Below, in pieces: positions 1 through 11,574 of a stretch of DNA of 64,000 bases. The notes beneath the pieces are model-generated. The model was not told the DNA's origin. It saw only the letters and a list, made by a program, of their open reading frames with translations, and searched no databases. Source of the DNA: Staphylotrichum longicolle. Its lineage: Eukaryota; Ascomycota; Sordariomycetes; Sordariales; Chaetomiaceae. How positions within the stretch are numbered: position 1 is the first letter of the stretch; the number at the start of each line of letters is the position of its first letter. The position numbers and the translations under genes were made by a program. Location of the stretch: positions 1,860,001-1,924,000 of the forward strand of contig JAHCVI010000001.1 in the NCBI GenBank assembly GCA_019096155.1. Direction: 5' to 3'.

Positions 1-1
1 T

Positions 2-538
2 GATGCCCGACCGCTGCCCGACTGGCTCGAGGAACCTGTCACCAGGCGCATCCTCTCGATACCCGTCTCAGACGGTGAACCCCATGTCTTTGCGGGCAGC
101 CCCCACGGCAGGCCGAACCATGTGCTCATCAACGAATACCCTCCAAACACAGGCATCATGCCGCACAAAGACGGCAGCGCGTACCATGCCGTGGTTTGCA
201 CGGTGAGTCTCGGCTCGAGCCTATGCCTCAACCTGTACAAGAACAAGGAGGACGGGGCTCTGGAGCCGGAGCCGGTGTGGAGGATACTGCAAGAACCGCG
301 CAGCCTCTTGATCACGACGGCAGATCTCTATTCCGAGTATCTCCACGGCATCGAGTCCATTGCAACCGACGTAAACGTTTCGAAAGAGACTATCGCGAAC
401 TGGGATTTGCTGCGCTCTCCGTCTCTCTATCTGGATGGAATCAACCAGCGGCAGACGCGCACCAGCTTGACATACCGCGACGTGCTGAAAGTCTCAAAGC
501 TCGGGAACAAACTGGGGCCAATGTTCAAGCGCCCATGA
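2..538 (+). CDS. AlkB homolog 6-like 2-oxoglutarate/Fe(II) dioxygenase (5' partial)
   Basis: This is the C-terminal 178 residues of an AlkB-family oxygenase, open from the window edge in the frame starting at base 2, so the start codon and N-terminus lie outside. The Fe-binding HxD motif is visible in PHKDGSAY, a candidate distal His in EYLHGIE, and the 2-oxoglutarate-binding Arg region as RTSLTYRDV near the end, which matches the ALKBH6 subgroup pattern. The family oxidatively demethylates nucleic acids or proteins; the ALKBH6 substrate is poorly defined, so the role here is inferred. No intron is seen in this part. The stop lies 50 nt from the stop of the convergent reductase gene, so the 3' UTRs almost certainly overlap. 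Family assignment is firm, substrate unknown. Confidence 0.85.
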   Translation, partial: DARPLPDWLEEPVTRRILSIPVSDGEPHVFAGSPHGRPNHVLINEYPPNTGIMPHKDGSAYHAVVCTVSLGSSLCLNLYKNKEDGALEPEPVWRILQEPRSLLITTADLYSEYLHGIESIATDVNVSKETIANWDLLRSPSLYLDGINQRQTRTSLTYRDVLKVSKLGNKLGPMFKRP

Positions 539-588
539 ATCGGGACCGGAATGGGGCAAAAGCGACGACTGACCGCGCTTTTGAGACT

Positions 589-1610
589 TTAAAAAACGAA
601 AGGAATCATGTTCCACTTGCTCGCAACCGGGCCGCTGCCGAATTTGTCGGCGTACCACTTGCGGGTTCCCGAAGCCGTGACCCCAAGGTTGACCGTAACG
701 AACACCAGGGCGCACAACAGCGTCCTGTTGCACCAGGCACCGTGAGGAGCTGTGGCGATGGCCATGGAGAAATAGAGGAGGCATTCGCACGAATAGTGGG
801 GGCAGATGTAGCGGCGAAACATGCCGCTTTCCGGTAATGAATACTTCTTCAGCCCGGCAAGGTGCTTGTGACACCTGTACTGGTTGATCCAGGCGAACAG
901 GAATAACGGAAGTGCCACAGCCATTTTCAGTAAAGACTGGGCATCGTCTGTATGACTGCGGGCCCTCGGATCCATGATGGCGCCTGCGCTGCAGTCAGCA
1001 GATCTGTTCCACAAGTCTCCGCCAGACTGGAAGCCATACCTGATCCTTCGACCCAGACCGCGACGCTGATGGAGAGGTAGAAGAGGAGGCCGAGCAGCCA
1101 GTGAACCACCCACATGGTGGACTTGGACGTCTTGACGATGGTCGCGTGTTCAAACACCCGCCGTGCCCCTTGAAGGAACATCATGAGCCAACCCAAGGCT
1201 GCCTGTCCCAAGGTTGCGGACGGTTCCAGACCAGACGCCTGGCTGGACACAATGGACGATAATGTGGCGCCATTGCCCAGGTACTGGGCAAGCCAAAAGA
1301 CGGAGCATGCCAGCGAAACGACGTAAAAGGCGCTGAACCATGCATGGGGCACCTGGGTCCAGGACGTCACCGAGGCGATGAGTGAAAGCAGCCAGCCGCT
1401 GTGTGGGCTCTTGGTGGAGGATTTGTCCGCATGCGCTGTCGGAGCCTTGCGCGCACCGTAGTCAACCAGGAGAGTTTTTGCATCACGCGGCATGGCTGCC
1501 ACCGTGAGCACGGCCCCAGCCGCCAGAAGGAAAAATGCCTGGCACCATTGTGCTGGTGTTGCGGTGGACAGAATCGCGAGGGCGTGTTGGGGAACCTCGT
1601 TCCAGTCCAT
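589..1610 (-). CDS. DFG10: Polyprenal/polyprenol reductase, steroid 5-alpha-reductase family (DFG10/SRD5A3 type)
   Basis: Exons are 1610-1040 and 983-589; the 56-nt intron (984-1039) starts GTATGG, has CTGAC near its end and stops at GCAG. The product is 321 aa. It is a multi-pass ER membrane protein: hydrophobic segments occur from about residue 20 onward and the C-terminal half carries the steroid-dehydrogenase signature (CHKHLAGLKKY, CPHYSCE, TRKWYADKFG, WNMIPFVF at the very C-terminus). The family acts in making dolichol for protein N-glycosylation. The ATG at 1610 (MDWNEVPQ) was chosen because sequence further upstream in the frame has no membrane or family character. Length fits the family (about 300-330 aa). 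Convergent with the AlkB-like gene. Confidence 0.88.
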
Positions 1611-3789
1611 GTTCCGTCGAATGGGAGGAGCCGAGAGCCCTCCGATGTGAGATGTGTTGATGGTTGCTGCTTTCTGAGGCTGTTGTTTTAAAAACATCAA
1701 AACCTGTAACCATAAGATCCCGTCTTGGTGTTGGATGCGTCGTTGCACTAGCCTCGGCCTCAACTTCTTCCGCACCGCGAAGCTTGGGATGGAATCCAAA
1801 CTCTTCGGCCTTCAATTTCACTCTGGCCCTGCGGTTCTTCGTTTTTTTCCGTGCATGTCCCGTCAATTTGAAAGCCGGAGCAGTTTGGGTCCCGAGAAAC
1901 AACAATATGCTTCAAAACGGCCGTATATTCGAGACCGCCGCCTCGGTATCATTTGCATTCTCACCGTCTTTCCCCCCAACCACATCCTCACAGCATGCTA
2001 ATTTGAGATGCAACTTGGAAAGTTAGGAAAAGACATGCTTTGGCCTCTTTGTTTCTGTGTTTGTTATCCAGTTCTAAGAAAGAAAAAAAAATGAAGATAA
2101 AGAAAAAGTTTGAGAAGAGAAAAGAAGTGAGAGAGAGGAAAAGGTGAAGAGAGGGAAAGGTGAAGAGAGGGAAAGGTGAAGAGAGAAAGATAGAGATAGA
2201 TTGGAGAATAGAAGAAAAGAAGAAAGGAAGAGAGAGAAAAAGGATGAGAAAAGGAACAAGAACAGGGAAGGGAAAAAAACGGCGAAGAAAATGAGGTGAG
2301 CTCGTGTCTCTTGGGCATGCCCGATGTGTTCCCAGACCGTGGCACGAAGCTGATCCTACACCTGACCCGAGGGGCATTCCACGCGCAGAGGCAATGGTGA
2401 AGCAAATAGACAGCTTTCTTTTTGACTTTCCATTGGGGTGCTAAGGGACTGACGACTATATTGACGGCTGGGATAGAGCCAGAATTATCTGGAAGTCAGT
2501 TGATTTGGAAGGCCGTTAGTTTGAAAGGCTGATATTGACATAATGCGTCTGGCTGAAGGTTATGTCTGACCAGATACACTACACCACGACCTGGTAGGTC
2601 AACTGTTGAGTTGGTAACTCCACCGACAACTTGACGAACTCACAGCTTGATGTACCGAAAGAAACACAAACCCATAACAGCTGAAGATTTTGGCTGAGAT
2701 GATAGGTCGCGGCATGTCGAACTGACGGGTACAGTCCGAAGACCAGCTCGATAGGAAAGTATGAGAAATAGTTCCTTCCAAGCAGCTGACCCCCTAAACC
2801 TTCAAGGTTACCCTCCAAGACCCAGACATTCGCCATCAATACTCGACGCCAACATCCGTCACGACAAACTCGCGACATCTTGTGCCTACTTGGTGCCCCG
2901 TGCGTTGTGATGAAGGCGTCTTTTGTTCCCTGTTCGCCATGACTCTTCCATACAACGGAGTGAAGGGCAAAGACTGATTCTTCCAGCCTCTGCTCTGAAC
3001 TGTGAGCCCAGAAAACTCCCTTACTATTTGAGCTGTTAACCCCGAGACCCAAACTTCAGACCCGTCGAGAAGAGGGTAACCTGAGCAAGAGGTCGCAGCC
3101 GAGAAGGCTAACAATACCGCTCTTGTCTCTTACCTTGTTCTTCTCAGCCGAGTTCAGAGGAGCAGTTAGCGGCAGCAATATATCCAGCTACAGGGAGCAT
3201 GGGCCAAAGGGAAACTGCCGGAAGCGGGTTACCAGGGATTGGCGGTCTTCAGTCCCAGTTTGTTCATGTCGAGGACATCATGCCCAGGGGCATCGGAACA
3301 GATCGAAGCAGGGGATACACTGATAAAAGGAGGTGGACGCTGCCACTCCGCTACGCATCTAATCCTTCCTGCGATGTGAGATGGGCGTTCCCGGGAATGA
3401 CTTGGACTTGCGGATTCAAGTTTCAGACGGTGAGGCACATATCGAGGCGTCAACACCCCAGAACTCAACTTGAAGTCTTCTCTGCTCACGAAGTGAAGCC
3501 CCGAGTCAATGGACTGTAGACAGAGAACGCCTTCAAGAAGAATCCATCCCGAAGCGAAATGTTAAGGGTCTGTCGGTAACTTCGAAACCAGACGTTGGGC
3601 CATTAAGAGGTCTCCGGGCCTTCGAATCATCAGGTTGCGGTCGACGAGGGCGGCCACAGTAATCACAGCCAGCGACGGGCACAATGGGTTCTTTCTTCAG
3701 CGGGCCCCAAAGCAAGCTGCTTCGGAATGCGTCTCTTGAACTAGGGAATCTTCGGTATACTACAGGGCGGGATATGGGCTTTTGTACAT
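1611..3789. other. Intergenic stretch between DFG10 and ATP16 genes
   Basis: About 2.2 kb with no supported gene. It holds the DFG10 promoter, a strongly purine-biased tract (2076-2293) and a less GC-rich part (about 2,430-3,750) whose short open frames lack recognisable domains or splice-consistent structure. A degraded mobile element is possible in the second part but I could not identify one. Confidence 0.6.
2076..2293. repeat. Purine-rich (GA/AAG) low-complexity tract with a short tandem unit
   Basis: About 215 nt almost free of C and with few T on the plus strand. Inside it a 16-nt unit resembling GGTGAAGAGAGGGAAA repeats about three times (roughly 2141-2185). The opposite strand gives serine/phenylalanine/leucine-rich open frames that are artefacts of composition. 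Confidence 0.8.
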
Positions 3790-4596
3790 TTACTTCAGGT
3801 GCGCCTGCAGGCTCTCAAGGACCTATGGAGAGTCAGCAACCAGGAGAACGCTCTTCACTGCTGAATGCCGCAAACTCACCTCCAACTCAATCTTGGCCTC
3901 GGCAATATCCTGCTCGCTGCCGCTGCCGTTCGCAACCTTCTGCGCCTCAGCGATCTGGGCGCGGACAGCCTCCGCGCTGAAGTCCTCCAGGGGGTAACCC
4001 TCGACGGCGTTGATGCTCAGGGCGGAGTTGGGCTGAACGACGGCAAAGCCACCGGAGACTGTGGCGTCCTGTGTAAGCTGTATGCTCTCCTCCAAGTTGT
4101 GGGCCTCGGGGGCCTATTCGCGGTACGTACGGAAGAACTTCTTGCTGCCGCTCTCCTCGATGATCTCGACGACGCCGGCCTTCAGCTGCTCAATCGACGG
4201 GACGTGGTTGGCAAGAACGCCCATCTCGCCCGACTCGGCGGGGATGTTGACCTGGACGGCGTCGTGGGACTTGTAGATGGACTAGATGCGCGATAAACAA
4301 TCAGCTCTGGCGAACACCGTCTTTGCTTCCGCGCCGCGCCCGTTTTTGTCCGTCGTAGGATCGAGACCGAATTGTCGTCCGCGGCCTGGAGGATTGAGGG
4401 TACCGTACCTGGTGGGGCAGAGACAAGCTCAGCTTGATCTGTTTACGATGTTAGAGCTGGTTCGCGGGACGGAGCGACAAGCGGGACAACACACCTTGTC
4501 CGACACGGCCTCGGCATAGCCTCTGCGCTGGATAGGGACGCGCAGGGCAGCGGGACGCGCCCGGAGAGCCGCACGAGCAATGCGGAGGGAGTTCAT
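3790..4596 (-). CDS. ATP16: Mitochondrial F1Fo ATP synthase subunit delta (ATP16)
   Basis: Five exons: 4596-4495, 4438-4409, 4281-4131, 4058-3880 and 3822-3790, giving 164 aa; all junctions keep frame and have GT/AG ends. The N-terminus (MNSLRIARAALRAR) is an Arg-rich mitochondrial presequence. The body matches the delta (bacterial epsilon) subunit: IKLSLSLPHQ, VQVNIPAESGEMGVLANHVPSIEQLK, GGFAVVQPNS, INAVEGYPLEDFS, and a helical C-terminus ending ESLQAHLK. The protein is part of the central rotor stalk that couples proton flow to ATP synthesis in the matrix. Exon 2 is only 30 nt and exon 5 only 33 nt. The 5' ORF-only reading would miss both. Reading straight through introns gives false C-termini, so the spliced model should be preferred. 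Confidence 0.93.
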
Positions 4597-7500
4597 GGTG
4601 GTTTGCGGTCTCAATGAGTGCAAGGCGTCGGCGAGGCCACTGTCGTTCGTCGTCAGAGCAGATTTGGCGGCGGACCCAATTCGCTTAGCCGGGATCGTCC
4701 GGACAGCTCTGCGGAATAATGTTTGTGCGCTTGCTCTGCCAAGGCCCGCGAGGAACGCGCTGCTTCAGCCCCGACTGTTACACGAGAGTGTATAACTGCA
4801 TATTGCCCCCATAACTACAAATACCTATCTTAACCGAGCAATTGCTCTTTCGAGCTCACAATCATTCGGCCTCGAGTCTTCTTCCTCCCAGTACACATGC
4901 ACCCTGAGGGTTCACTGCAGCAGCCAGAAAGCCGCTATCTTCCGCGATCCAGCGCCCAGCTGGTCTGATGATGCACCAGAGACCGAAACCAGTGGCTGCC
5001 CTTAATCCCTCATGCACCAAATGATGGGAAGCTGCAGAGCACAGGCAGGATTTCAGGGTCTGCGATGCGAAATACAAAGACGGTGAGCAGGAGAGCAGAA
5101 TCAAGGGTCCAATCTCACCCGAGGCTGTTCTCTGTGCCCAGGTGCCGCTGTGTCATTGGCCAACGTTCCCAGGATTTGGGCGTTTTGGGACGGCTCTTCC
5201 AAGCATTGTGCGCGTCATCAACGCTATGGATATGGTCTTCCGCAACCAGGTCCGTCGTTTCAGGGACGCCAAGTCGGAAACGGCAACGCATCACCCTGCG
5301 CGCCGATCACCAGTGAAACGGCTCATGGCTGCCGGCTTCGGCCACAGGGTGGTCTTTGGCGTGAGGCCTTCACAACTGATCGTTGAGGCCGAAGACAGAC
5401 CGCCGTCTCACGTGTTCTAGCATCGTATGCAGCGAGTCCTTCGGGGCTTCATTGGCGACCTCGACAAAACGTGCGACGCAACGAACGGTCGTATGATCCT
5501 CGTTGACGCGCGGGAGAGACACTGGCGGGTAGCTTTCTTTCTTTTCCCTGAGAGTTGGGCACTGCTCACGAGGACAACGGGAGAACCAACCGTAGTCAGC
5601 TCAGCAAGCCATAAATGGGAAATGGCGAGGCTTTGCGTCCATGTTTCGCCCTTGAGTGGCTGCTGCCCAGTGCTGCTGCCCAGTGCTGCTGTGTAGCTGG
5701 TCTAAAAACAACCTCCTCCTTGTTCGACGCCTCCACTGCAATCAAATCATCAAACTGGAGCGATACGGTGGGTGGTGCAGCGCCACGCTGCTCACATGCA
5801 ACTCAGATCCCCCCGACAAGGCCCATGATGAGCCGAGCGTCCTGGGAGGACTCCAACGACAAGCTGTTAGCAAGTCAGGTATCGCAGTCGCTTGCGCAGC
5901 CCGCCAACCCCGGCTTGCCCAATGGAGAGTAGCACGCTGCAAACCACACACGTCGGGGGAGCACCCCACGCCATGAGACTGCATCGAATGCGGGGTCATA
6001 CGGCTTTGTTTCATTGTCTTGCCTGCCACCACGAGGGGCGATCGCGGGGTCCGACCAGTCGGACCCTGGCTGAGATTGCCCCGGAAAGAGGGTCGTTCGA
6101 GGGTCGTTGGATGCGACATGAGACGGTCCTTCGTTTGGTCGGGGACGAAACGAGGGCTGGAGGGATCAACCAGACAGATGTTTGGTGGGCGAGAACGGAG
6201 ACGTGCGGTTTACGAATCGGGGGTTCCTGTCGAGTCCACAGTGTGAGGCGGGGAGGGGGACACTTGCAGATCGTTCACACGGGCCAACCCCGAGTTTGAG
6301 AATACGGCCAGTCTGGTGAAAGGCCATTACGAATAGTATGCCCTTCAAAAACGCCAAATGCTCGGTTGTTTTGGAGCACTACGCGGCAGCGTTTTCTCAG
6401 CCGACAGTGCAGGCAGACGACACCTTGCAAGTGGGGTTGGCCAACAGCATGGCGTTGAGACATTCGGTTGGTCCTCCTGCAGCTCAAGTGGACATCGATT
6501 TCGGAACATTCTTTCGTCCCGCAGTCGGAGCCCCCGTCACACCCACAAGTAATCTGTATGTCTCACTGCTCGGTGCATCAACTGCCACATAGGTGAACGA
6601 CAAGGGCCTCGTCCTTAAGGCATAAGTGCCAAGGTCAAGGTGTGGTTAGAGTTAGACCTGAAGCAAAGACGTCACTCAGGAACCGCACTATGGTGCCAAC
6701 TTTGTCGTCCGCAAGTTTCCCATGTTGCCATGCTCGCCCGGGCCGAAGGAGGCATGGATGGGGTGTAGAACCTCTCTCTTGGCAGGTGTTGCACAGCAAA
6801 TTTGACCGTCAGACTCCATCAGCCAACTGCAAGCCCTCCTGCGGGTCAGCCCGTAATGCCTGTCAATGTCTTGACTGGCTTGCAGGCTGCAGAATTGGTA
6901 CTCCATTTGCACTAGGGTAGCGGAGTCGTAATTCAAATCTGCAACTCAGAAACGCCCCCAACAATTCTACTTGGTACGCTTGACAGCTGTCCGTCCCCCT
7001 AATGAACTGAAATCGACCTGGTGGCCCGGCCGAGACCAGGCACGACCAAGGCCGTTCCCCTGAGTGCGCAGTCTAATCCCTCCAGGATGTGCCTGACTAC
7101 AAGTACAATCGGTGGACTCTCGCGTGTTTTGGCCTGATGTGTTCGGGTCTTCAAACCGATTGTTTCTCTGGTGCTCCCGTCAACCCATGGCTGGGTGGTC
7201 TGTGCCACCCCAAGCCAAAGGCGAAAATGGAAACGTTGCCCTGGCCGGGAACGAAGGGTGGAAACGGGAAAGGGAGACGAATCAAAAATCGGTGATGCGC
7301 CATTTGCCGGCTCTGGTTTGTCAGGGCTCCACCAGCTGCGGTCCCGGCACAAAGCCGCGCTCTTTGAATTCTCCTGGCGAGCCCTGGGTCCTGGGTATCA
7401 CAGCCCGGCACCCATGCCGAGGAGCAAACTTGGGAAGCGTGCCACGGTATCACAAGTCTAATGTTCCTACGGGTGTGACGTAGACTTGCGAATGACGGAC

Positions 7501-8554
7501 TGGAGAGTGTTGAACCTAAGTTTTGATCCTGCAGCACCGGGCATCTGCGGCAGAACGGTCTTGGAGATCGGCCGTCGCCATTGCCGCATGCCCGTCGGGC
7601 CCATGCAAAACGGATTTTCGAGGCTGCGTGATGGTGACCTCAGCACTAACAAATTCTCGAAGGCCAACAAGGGCTGCGGTTCCGGCCCACCACACAACCC
7701 CCGCCACTGTAACCTTACTGCCATTCTGGGCCATTTTTGACCGCCATCCCACGCCCAACCCGCTCGCCCATCTCATCGCCAAGCGTTAGCGCCCTTGTCC
7801 CCTTGTCTTCCGTTGTGGCCAAGGTTCCGCCCTGCGCTCCCCTCTCTTAACCCTGCCACTTTCTTCCTGCTCTTCGCGATGAAGAGACCCTCGCGGACTC
7901 CGCTGCTCTGAAAACCTGATATTTTACCGCACTTTCTCCCACGTCCATTCTTGTGCACTACACCTTTTTGTCTTGTGTTCCCTTACCAACCAGCCTCGCT
8001 GACCAAAGACGCGACAAATCCCTCGATTCGACGTCATTCCATCGTCCTCGTCCGCAGAGGGCCAACCTTCCTCTGACCACGCCCGAGCACCGTTCTGGGT
8101 CGACGGCCGACGGCCGTGCCCTGCTACAAACCCTCGTCAAACGACCTGAACCTACGTCTTCCACCTATACTGTGTACGATGCCTTTGCTGTTATAGCAAC
8201 ACGGTCCTTAGGGACACAACCTCGCACGCCGGTCTGGTCGCGAGCCTCGGGTCGGAAGATTGCACTCAAGGTGCAGGCTTCAAACACCGTCCTTTTCGGG
8301 CGGATATCACGCCTACTACCACGATCGACGAAGCAACGATTCATTATCGGAACCCTACGCCTTCCCTCAGGGGCGCTTTCTGTGTCTTTTTGGACGGCAC
8401 CACCTCACCGTCCCTTGTCCAACGAGTTCACCCAGGTAGTCAGCCGCGCTGCTCTCGACGAAAATGGAGAACCGTACACCCCGCGATCACGCAACGTCAA
8501 ACGTGCTGGCATGGAACGGCACGCACTCTGCCACACTCGACCTTTGCGAGGAGG
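4597..8554. other. Long gene-free stretch upstream of the DUF2457-like gene
   Basis: Nearly 4 kb. Many overlapping open frames of 60-140 codons exist on both strands, as expected in GC-rich DNA, but none shows a domain, a splice-consistent structure or a signal peptide. The last 600 nt (about 7,950-8,554) probably contain the transcript leader or additional 5' coding sequence of the next gene, because all three plus-strand frames stay open there. Confidence 0.55.
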
Positions 8555-10660
8555 ATGCAGGCGCCGACGCCGATGAACCCCGGAACGTTTGGCGCCCTTG
8601 TCGCCCACCTCGACCCATTTTCACCGCACACCATCCGCCGAGGCAGCGAGCATCAGGAGTCTCTCTTGACCAAAGCCCTGCAGAGCCAGTCGATGAGGAT
8701 ACCAACGAGTCGGAAACTTTTCGCGGCCTATCGCCGGCTCTATCACCAGCAATACCAGCTTTGCTTCGACTTGCGGCACTGGGATCACCACTCCCGCCCG
8801 CACAAGCTCTCCGAGTCCGCGGTTGCCCAATGTTGGGTTTGTGCCTCTTGCCGGCCCACGGCCGGGGTTGCCCAGCGGAACAAGGAGCCTGCTGTCCAGG
8901 CCTTGGAGAAAAAACGTTGCATCTCCTTCGCTTGTGCAGCTAGACCGAAACCAGATGAGAAGGTGTCGATCCCTCCTCCGCCGCGACCTACTCGAGACGA
9001 GGGGAAAGCCGAGGGGACGCCCAAGAAGACAAGCATCAAGTTTGCTTGCCCGCCTCAACCTTCAAGGGCTACTGGGGTGCAGCAAGTGGAAACACGGCCG
9101 CGGCCTAGCACCCCCAAGCCTTCGTCAAATCTCGACAAGCCCCGGTCACCGTCAACTGTCCGCGCTTATCGCTCCCCGACGTCTCGCAGGGCCCCCGGGA
9201 GCCCGTCAGCCGTACGGAATAAGAAGTGGCTCACGGCAGAATCTGGAGATCTGCAGAGTGAATGCGTACGCTTTCACGAATTTGCCAGCGACGAACCACA
9301 GGAAGATGACTGGATACGCCGCGATAGCTCTACTTTGAAACCCAAGCTTACCATCGACGACACGCTCAAGAAGGAGAATGCCATCCGAAAGATTGGTAGG
9401 GAAGCGGAGGAGGAGCTTGAGGAAGAGATCGACGAAGAGGAGGATGATGAGGAAGTTGATGAGGCAGATCTCATTGACGACAATGGGGATGACGACGATG
9501 ACGAGACCCAAGACGGTGATGATGGGGATGATTCGGACGAAGCTGACAACGATGAGGATGACGACGATGAGGGCATGGATGATGACGTCGAAACCGAACA
9601 TGCTTGGGGCTCAGAGGCTTCCGACGGGTACAAGACGGACAACGAGATTGGCTTTGCCGAGTCTGACGACGAGGACGACGGTCTGATCCTGTGGACTGCC
9701 CGTATCGGACAGTATCAGTCACTCTCCGGTGCTACGTCAATGACCCGGAGGCTGTCGCAGGGCGATAACTCGGACTCTTCGACGTCCTCGGAGCAAACTC
9801 GGGCTCGTTCCTCCAAGAAAAGGCGGTCCAAGACCCGCCCCGTGACGTTTCGGTCTGCCACTCCGGAGTTGCCGGACAGCACTGATTTTGTCTGCGGCAC
9901 TCTGGACGAGGATAGGCCACTGGAGGAGGCTTACATCTCATGTGTCGAGGCACGGCGGCGGAACCGGCATCAGCCCATTCCTCAGGATATCGATCCCAGT
10001 TTCCCGACATCTGAGCCCGAAGACGAGGCAGACGAGCTGCACAGGAAGGGATACGGCGACAGTGAGGAGCATGTTTGGCTGCACGGTGAGCTCGAAGATC
10101 TCCACCACGAACGTGATCGCAGGGGCCGCAAGAAGAAGGCGGCCGCTCTGTCTCCGAAAAGATGCCGCTCCCCACCCCCGAAGCGGCGCCCGTCTCCGGC
10201 GCCCAAGGCGCGCGGTCGCTCCCCGCGCAAACTTCCCAACCAGCGGTCACCCCGACTTCGGTCTCCGGCGCCACCCCACACGGCATACAAGTCGCCTATC
10301 GTATCACCTGAAGGCGACGGCGTCGCTTTCAAGACCTTGGCGTTTCAGCCTGTTCTCTCGCAGGCCAAGTCGCTGCCCAGGGCGCCCGGCATGTTCCCAC
10401 ACCTCAAGGCACGCAAGCCACGGGCTGGCAATGCCACCAAGGGCACGCATGTGCGCGGTGCCATTGATATTGTGAAGGGTCTCGAACAGAAGCGCCAAAG
10501 GCGCAAGGAGAAGTTCTACCAAAAATACTACAACCGCGCCCGGAAGGAGAAGGCGCAAACCAAGAGGGCGCCTCCCGGGCAGGGCGCTGAGCGCATGAGA
10601 GAGCTGGGCCTGATTATGGCCGGCAAGGCTGGACATGGGCATTATGTACTTTCCGTGTGA
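8555..10660 (+). CDS. DUF2457-like acidic/basic nuclear protein (5' end uncertain)
   Basis: From about 8,880 to the stop the frame is convincing: paired short motifs CISFACA and SIKFACP, a DDWIRRDS...TIDDTLKKENAIRKIG block, a very long acidic tract (about 9,405-9,600), then Ser/Arg-Pro-rich basic stretches (SPPPKRRPSP) and a conserved LPRAPGMFPHL segment followed by a basic helix-like C-terminus. This pattern matches a fungal family of unknown function (DUF2457, extensin-like annotation). The composition suggests a nuclear chromatin- or RNA-associated protein, an inference only. The ATG at 8555 is the first in frame, but between 8,460 and 8,880 other frames look equally or more protein-like, so the N-terminus may be misread. 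No clear intron. Function unknown. Confidence 0.7.
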   Translation: MQAPTPMNPGTFGALVAHLDPFSPHTIRRGSEHQESLLTKALQSQSMRIPTSRKLFAAYRRLYHQQYQLCFDLRHWDHHSRPHKLSESAVAQCWVCASCRPTAGVAQRNKEPAVQALEKKRCISFACAARPKPDEKVSIPPPPRPTRDEGKAEGTPKKTSIKFACPPQPSRATGVQQVETRPRPSTPKPSSNLDKPRSPSTVRAYRSPTSRRAPGSPSAVRNKKWLTAESGDLQSECVRFHEFASDEPQEDDWIRRDSSTLKPKLTIDDTLKKENAIRKIGREAEEELEEEIDEEEDDEEVDEADLIDDNGDDDDDETQDGDDGDDSDEADNDEDDDDEGMDDDVETEHAWGSEASDGYKTDNEIGFAESDDEDDGLILWTARIGQYQSLSGATSMTRRLSQGDNSDSSTSSEQTRARSSKKRRSKTRPVTFRSATPELPDSTDFVCGTLDEDRPLEEAYISCVEARRRNRHQPIPQDIDPSFPTSEPEDEADELHRKGYGDSEEHVWLHGELEDLHHERDRRGRKKKAAALSPKRCRSPPPKRRPSPAPKARGRSPRKLPNQRSPRLRSPAPPHTAYKSPIVSPEGDGVAFKTLAFQPVLSQAKSLPRAPGMFPHLKARKPRAGNATKGTHVRGAIDIVKGLEQKRQRRKEKFYQKYYNRARKEKAQTKRAPPGQGAERMRELGLIMAGKAGHGHYVLSV

Positions 10661-11574
10661 AACGGACGGCGGCTTTTTGATGGGCATTTTTTACACTGCG
10701 GGCATACCCAGGACATGGCTCAAGGGGTTGGGCGGCACTGATGAATTCATGAGCCTACGGGCAACATTTCATTGTTTCTGCATCCACAGATAGGGGGCAC
10801 ACTTCTTGCATATTTTACGCAATATCTCGTTGTATTACACATTATTACTATTTTTTCTTTCTTGGCTGTGTTACCTCGACACACAAGATCGAGGCGCCAG
10901 TTGTCTGTGTAGAGTTCACTTCTCAGTACATATTCCGGACAGGGCTTTTCTGTCCCAGCTTCGACAGTGGCTCAAAAGTGGTTCCTCCCTCCTTGCCTGA
11001 CGCGAACTTGTTGCAATGCCCCCTTGGTACAGCCAATTAAAGCCACTTCATGCATGGCTTGTTCAATTCTGAGTGCAAGTCGGGAGCCCCGACAGTTTAT
11101 TCGGCCTCGTTCCTGAGGACGAGCTCGAGGCCTGGCACAAGTGGCAAACCAACACAGCAGTCAGGTGCCCCAGTGCAGACTTGGAGATTTTTGGAGGGAA
11201 CCTGCAACGATCCCGCTCCGACGAGTCCGTTGTCGCCTCATATTTTAGGTATCCACTCGCTTTCCGATCCGCTCTGGCATGCCTGGAGTCCGGTCCGGGC
11301 GGGTGGCCAATGCGCCTTGCTGGCCAATTCCTGCCAGCTTTTGGGTGATTCGAGCATCTTGACGAACACCACCGTGACCCTTTCCGCATCAACCGTCCGC
11401 CATCATCCACTCCCACCCTCGATCGATAGGAAGGCTCACTCTGTGCAGTCTTTCCGCCCTTGAATCCAAAACACTCGCCACCGGGACTCCATTCTCGTCG
11501 TGACGAAAGACACAAAAGGCGGGGACAGCGAGAGAAAGATCGTCTGCTGGCAGCCGGCTACAAAGCACACCACC
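10661..11574. other. Intergenic: 3' region of DUF2457-like gene and SAR1 promoter/leader
   Basis: About 0.9 kb without a supported gene. An A/T-rich part (10,780-10,870) probably contains the upstream gene's 3' end signals; the rest is the SAR1 upstream region. Confidence 0.6.

Noticed and set aside
2064..2405. Ser/Phe/Leu-rich minus-strand frames resembling membrane proteins
   Set aside because: Product of the purine-rich tract read on the opposite strand.
3550..3640. tRNA-like B-box (CTTCGAATCA region)
   Set aside because: Does not match the B-box consensus and no cloverleaf can be drawn by eye.
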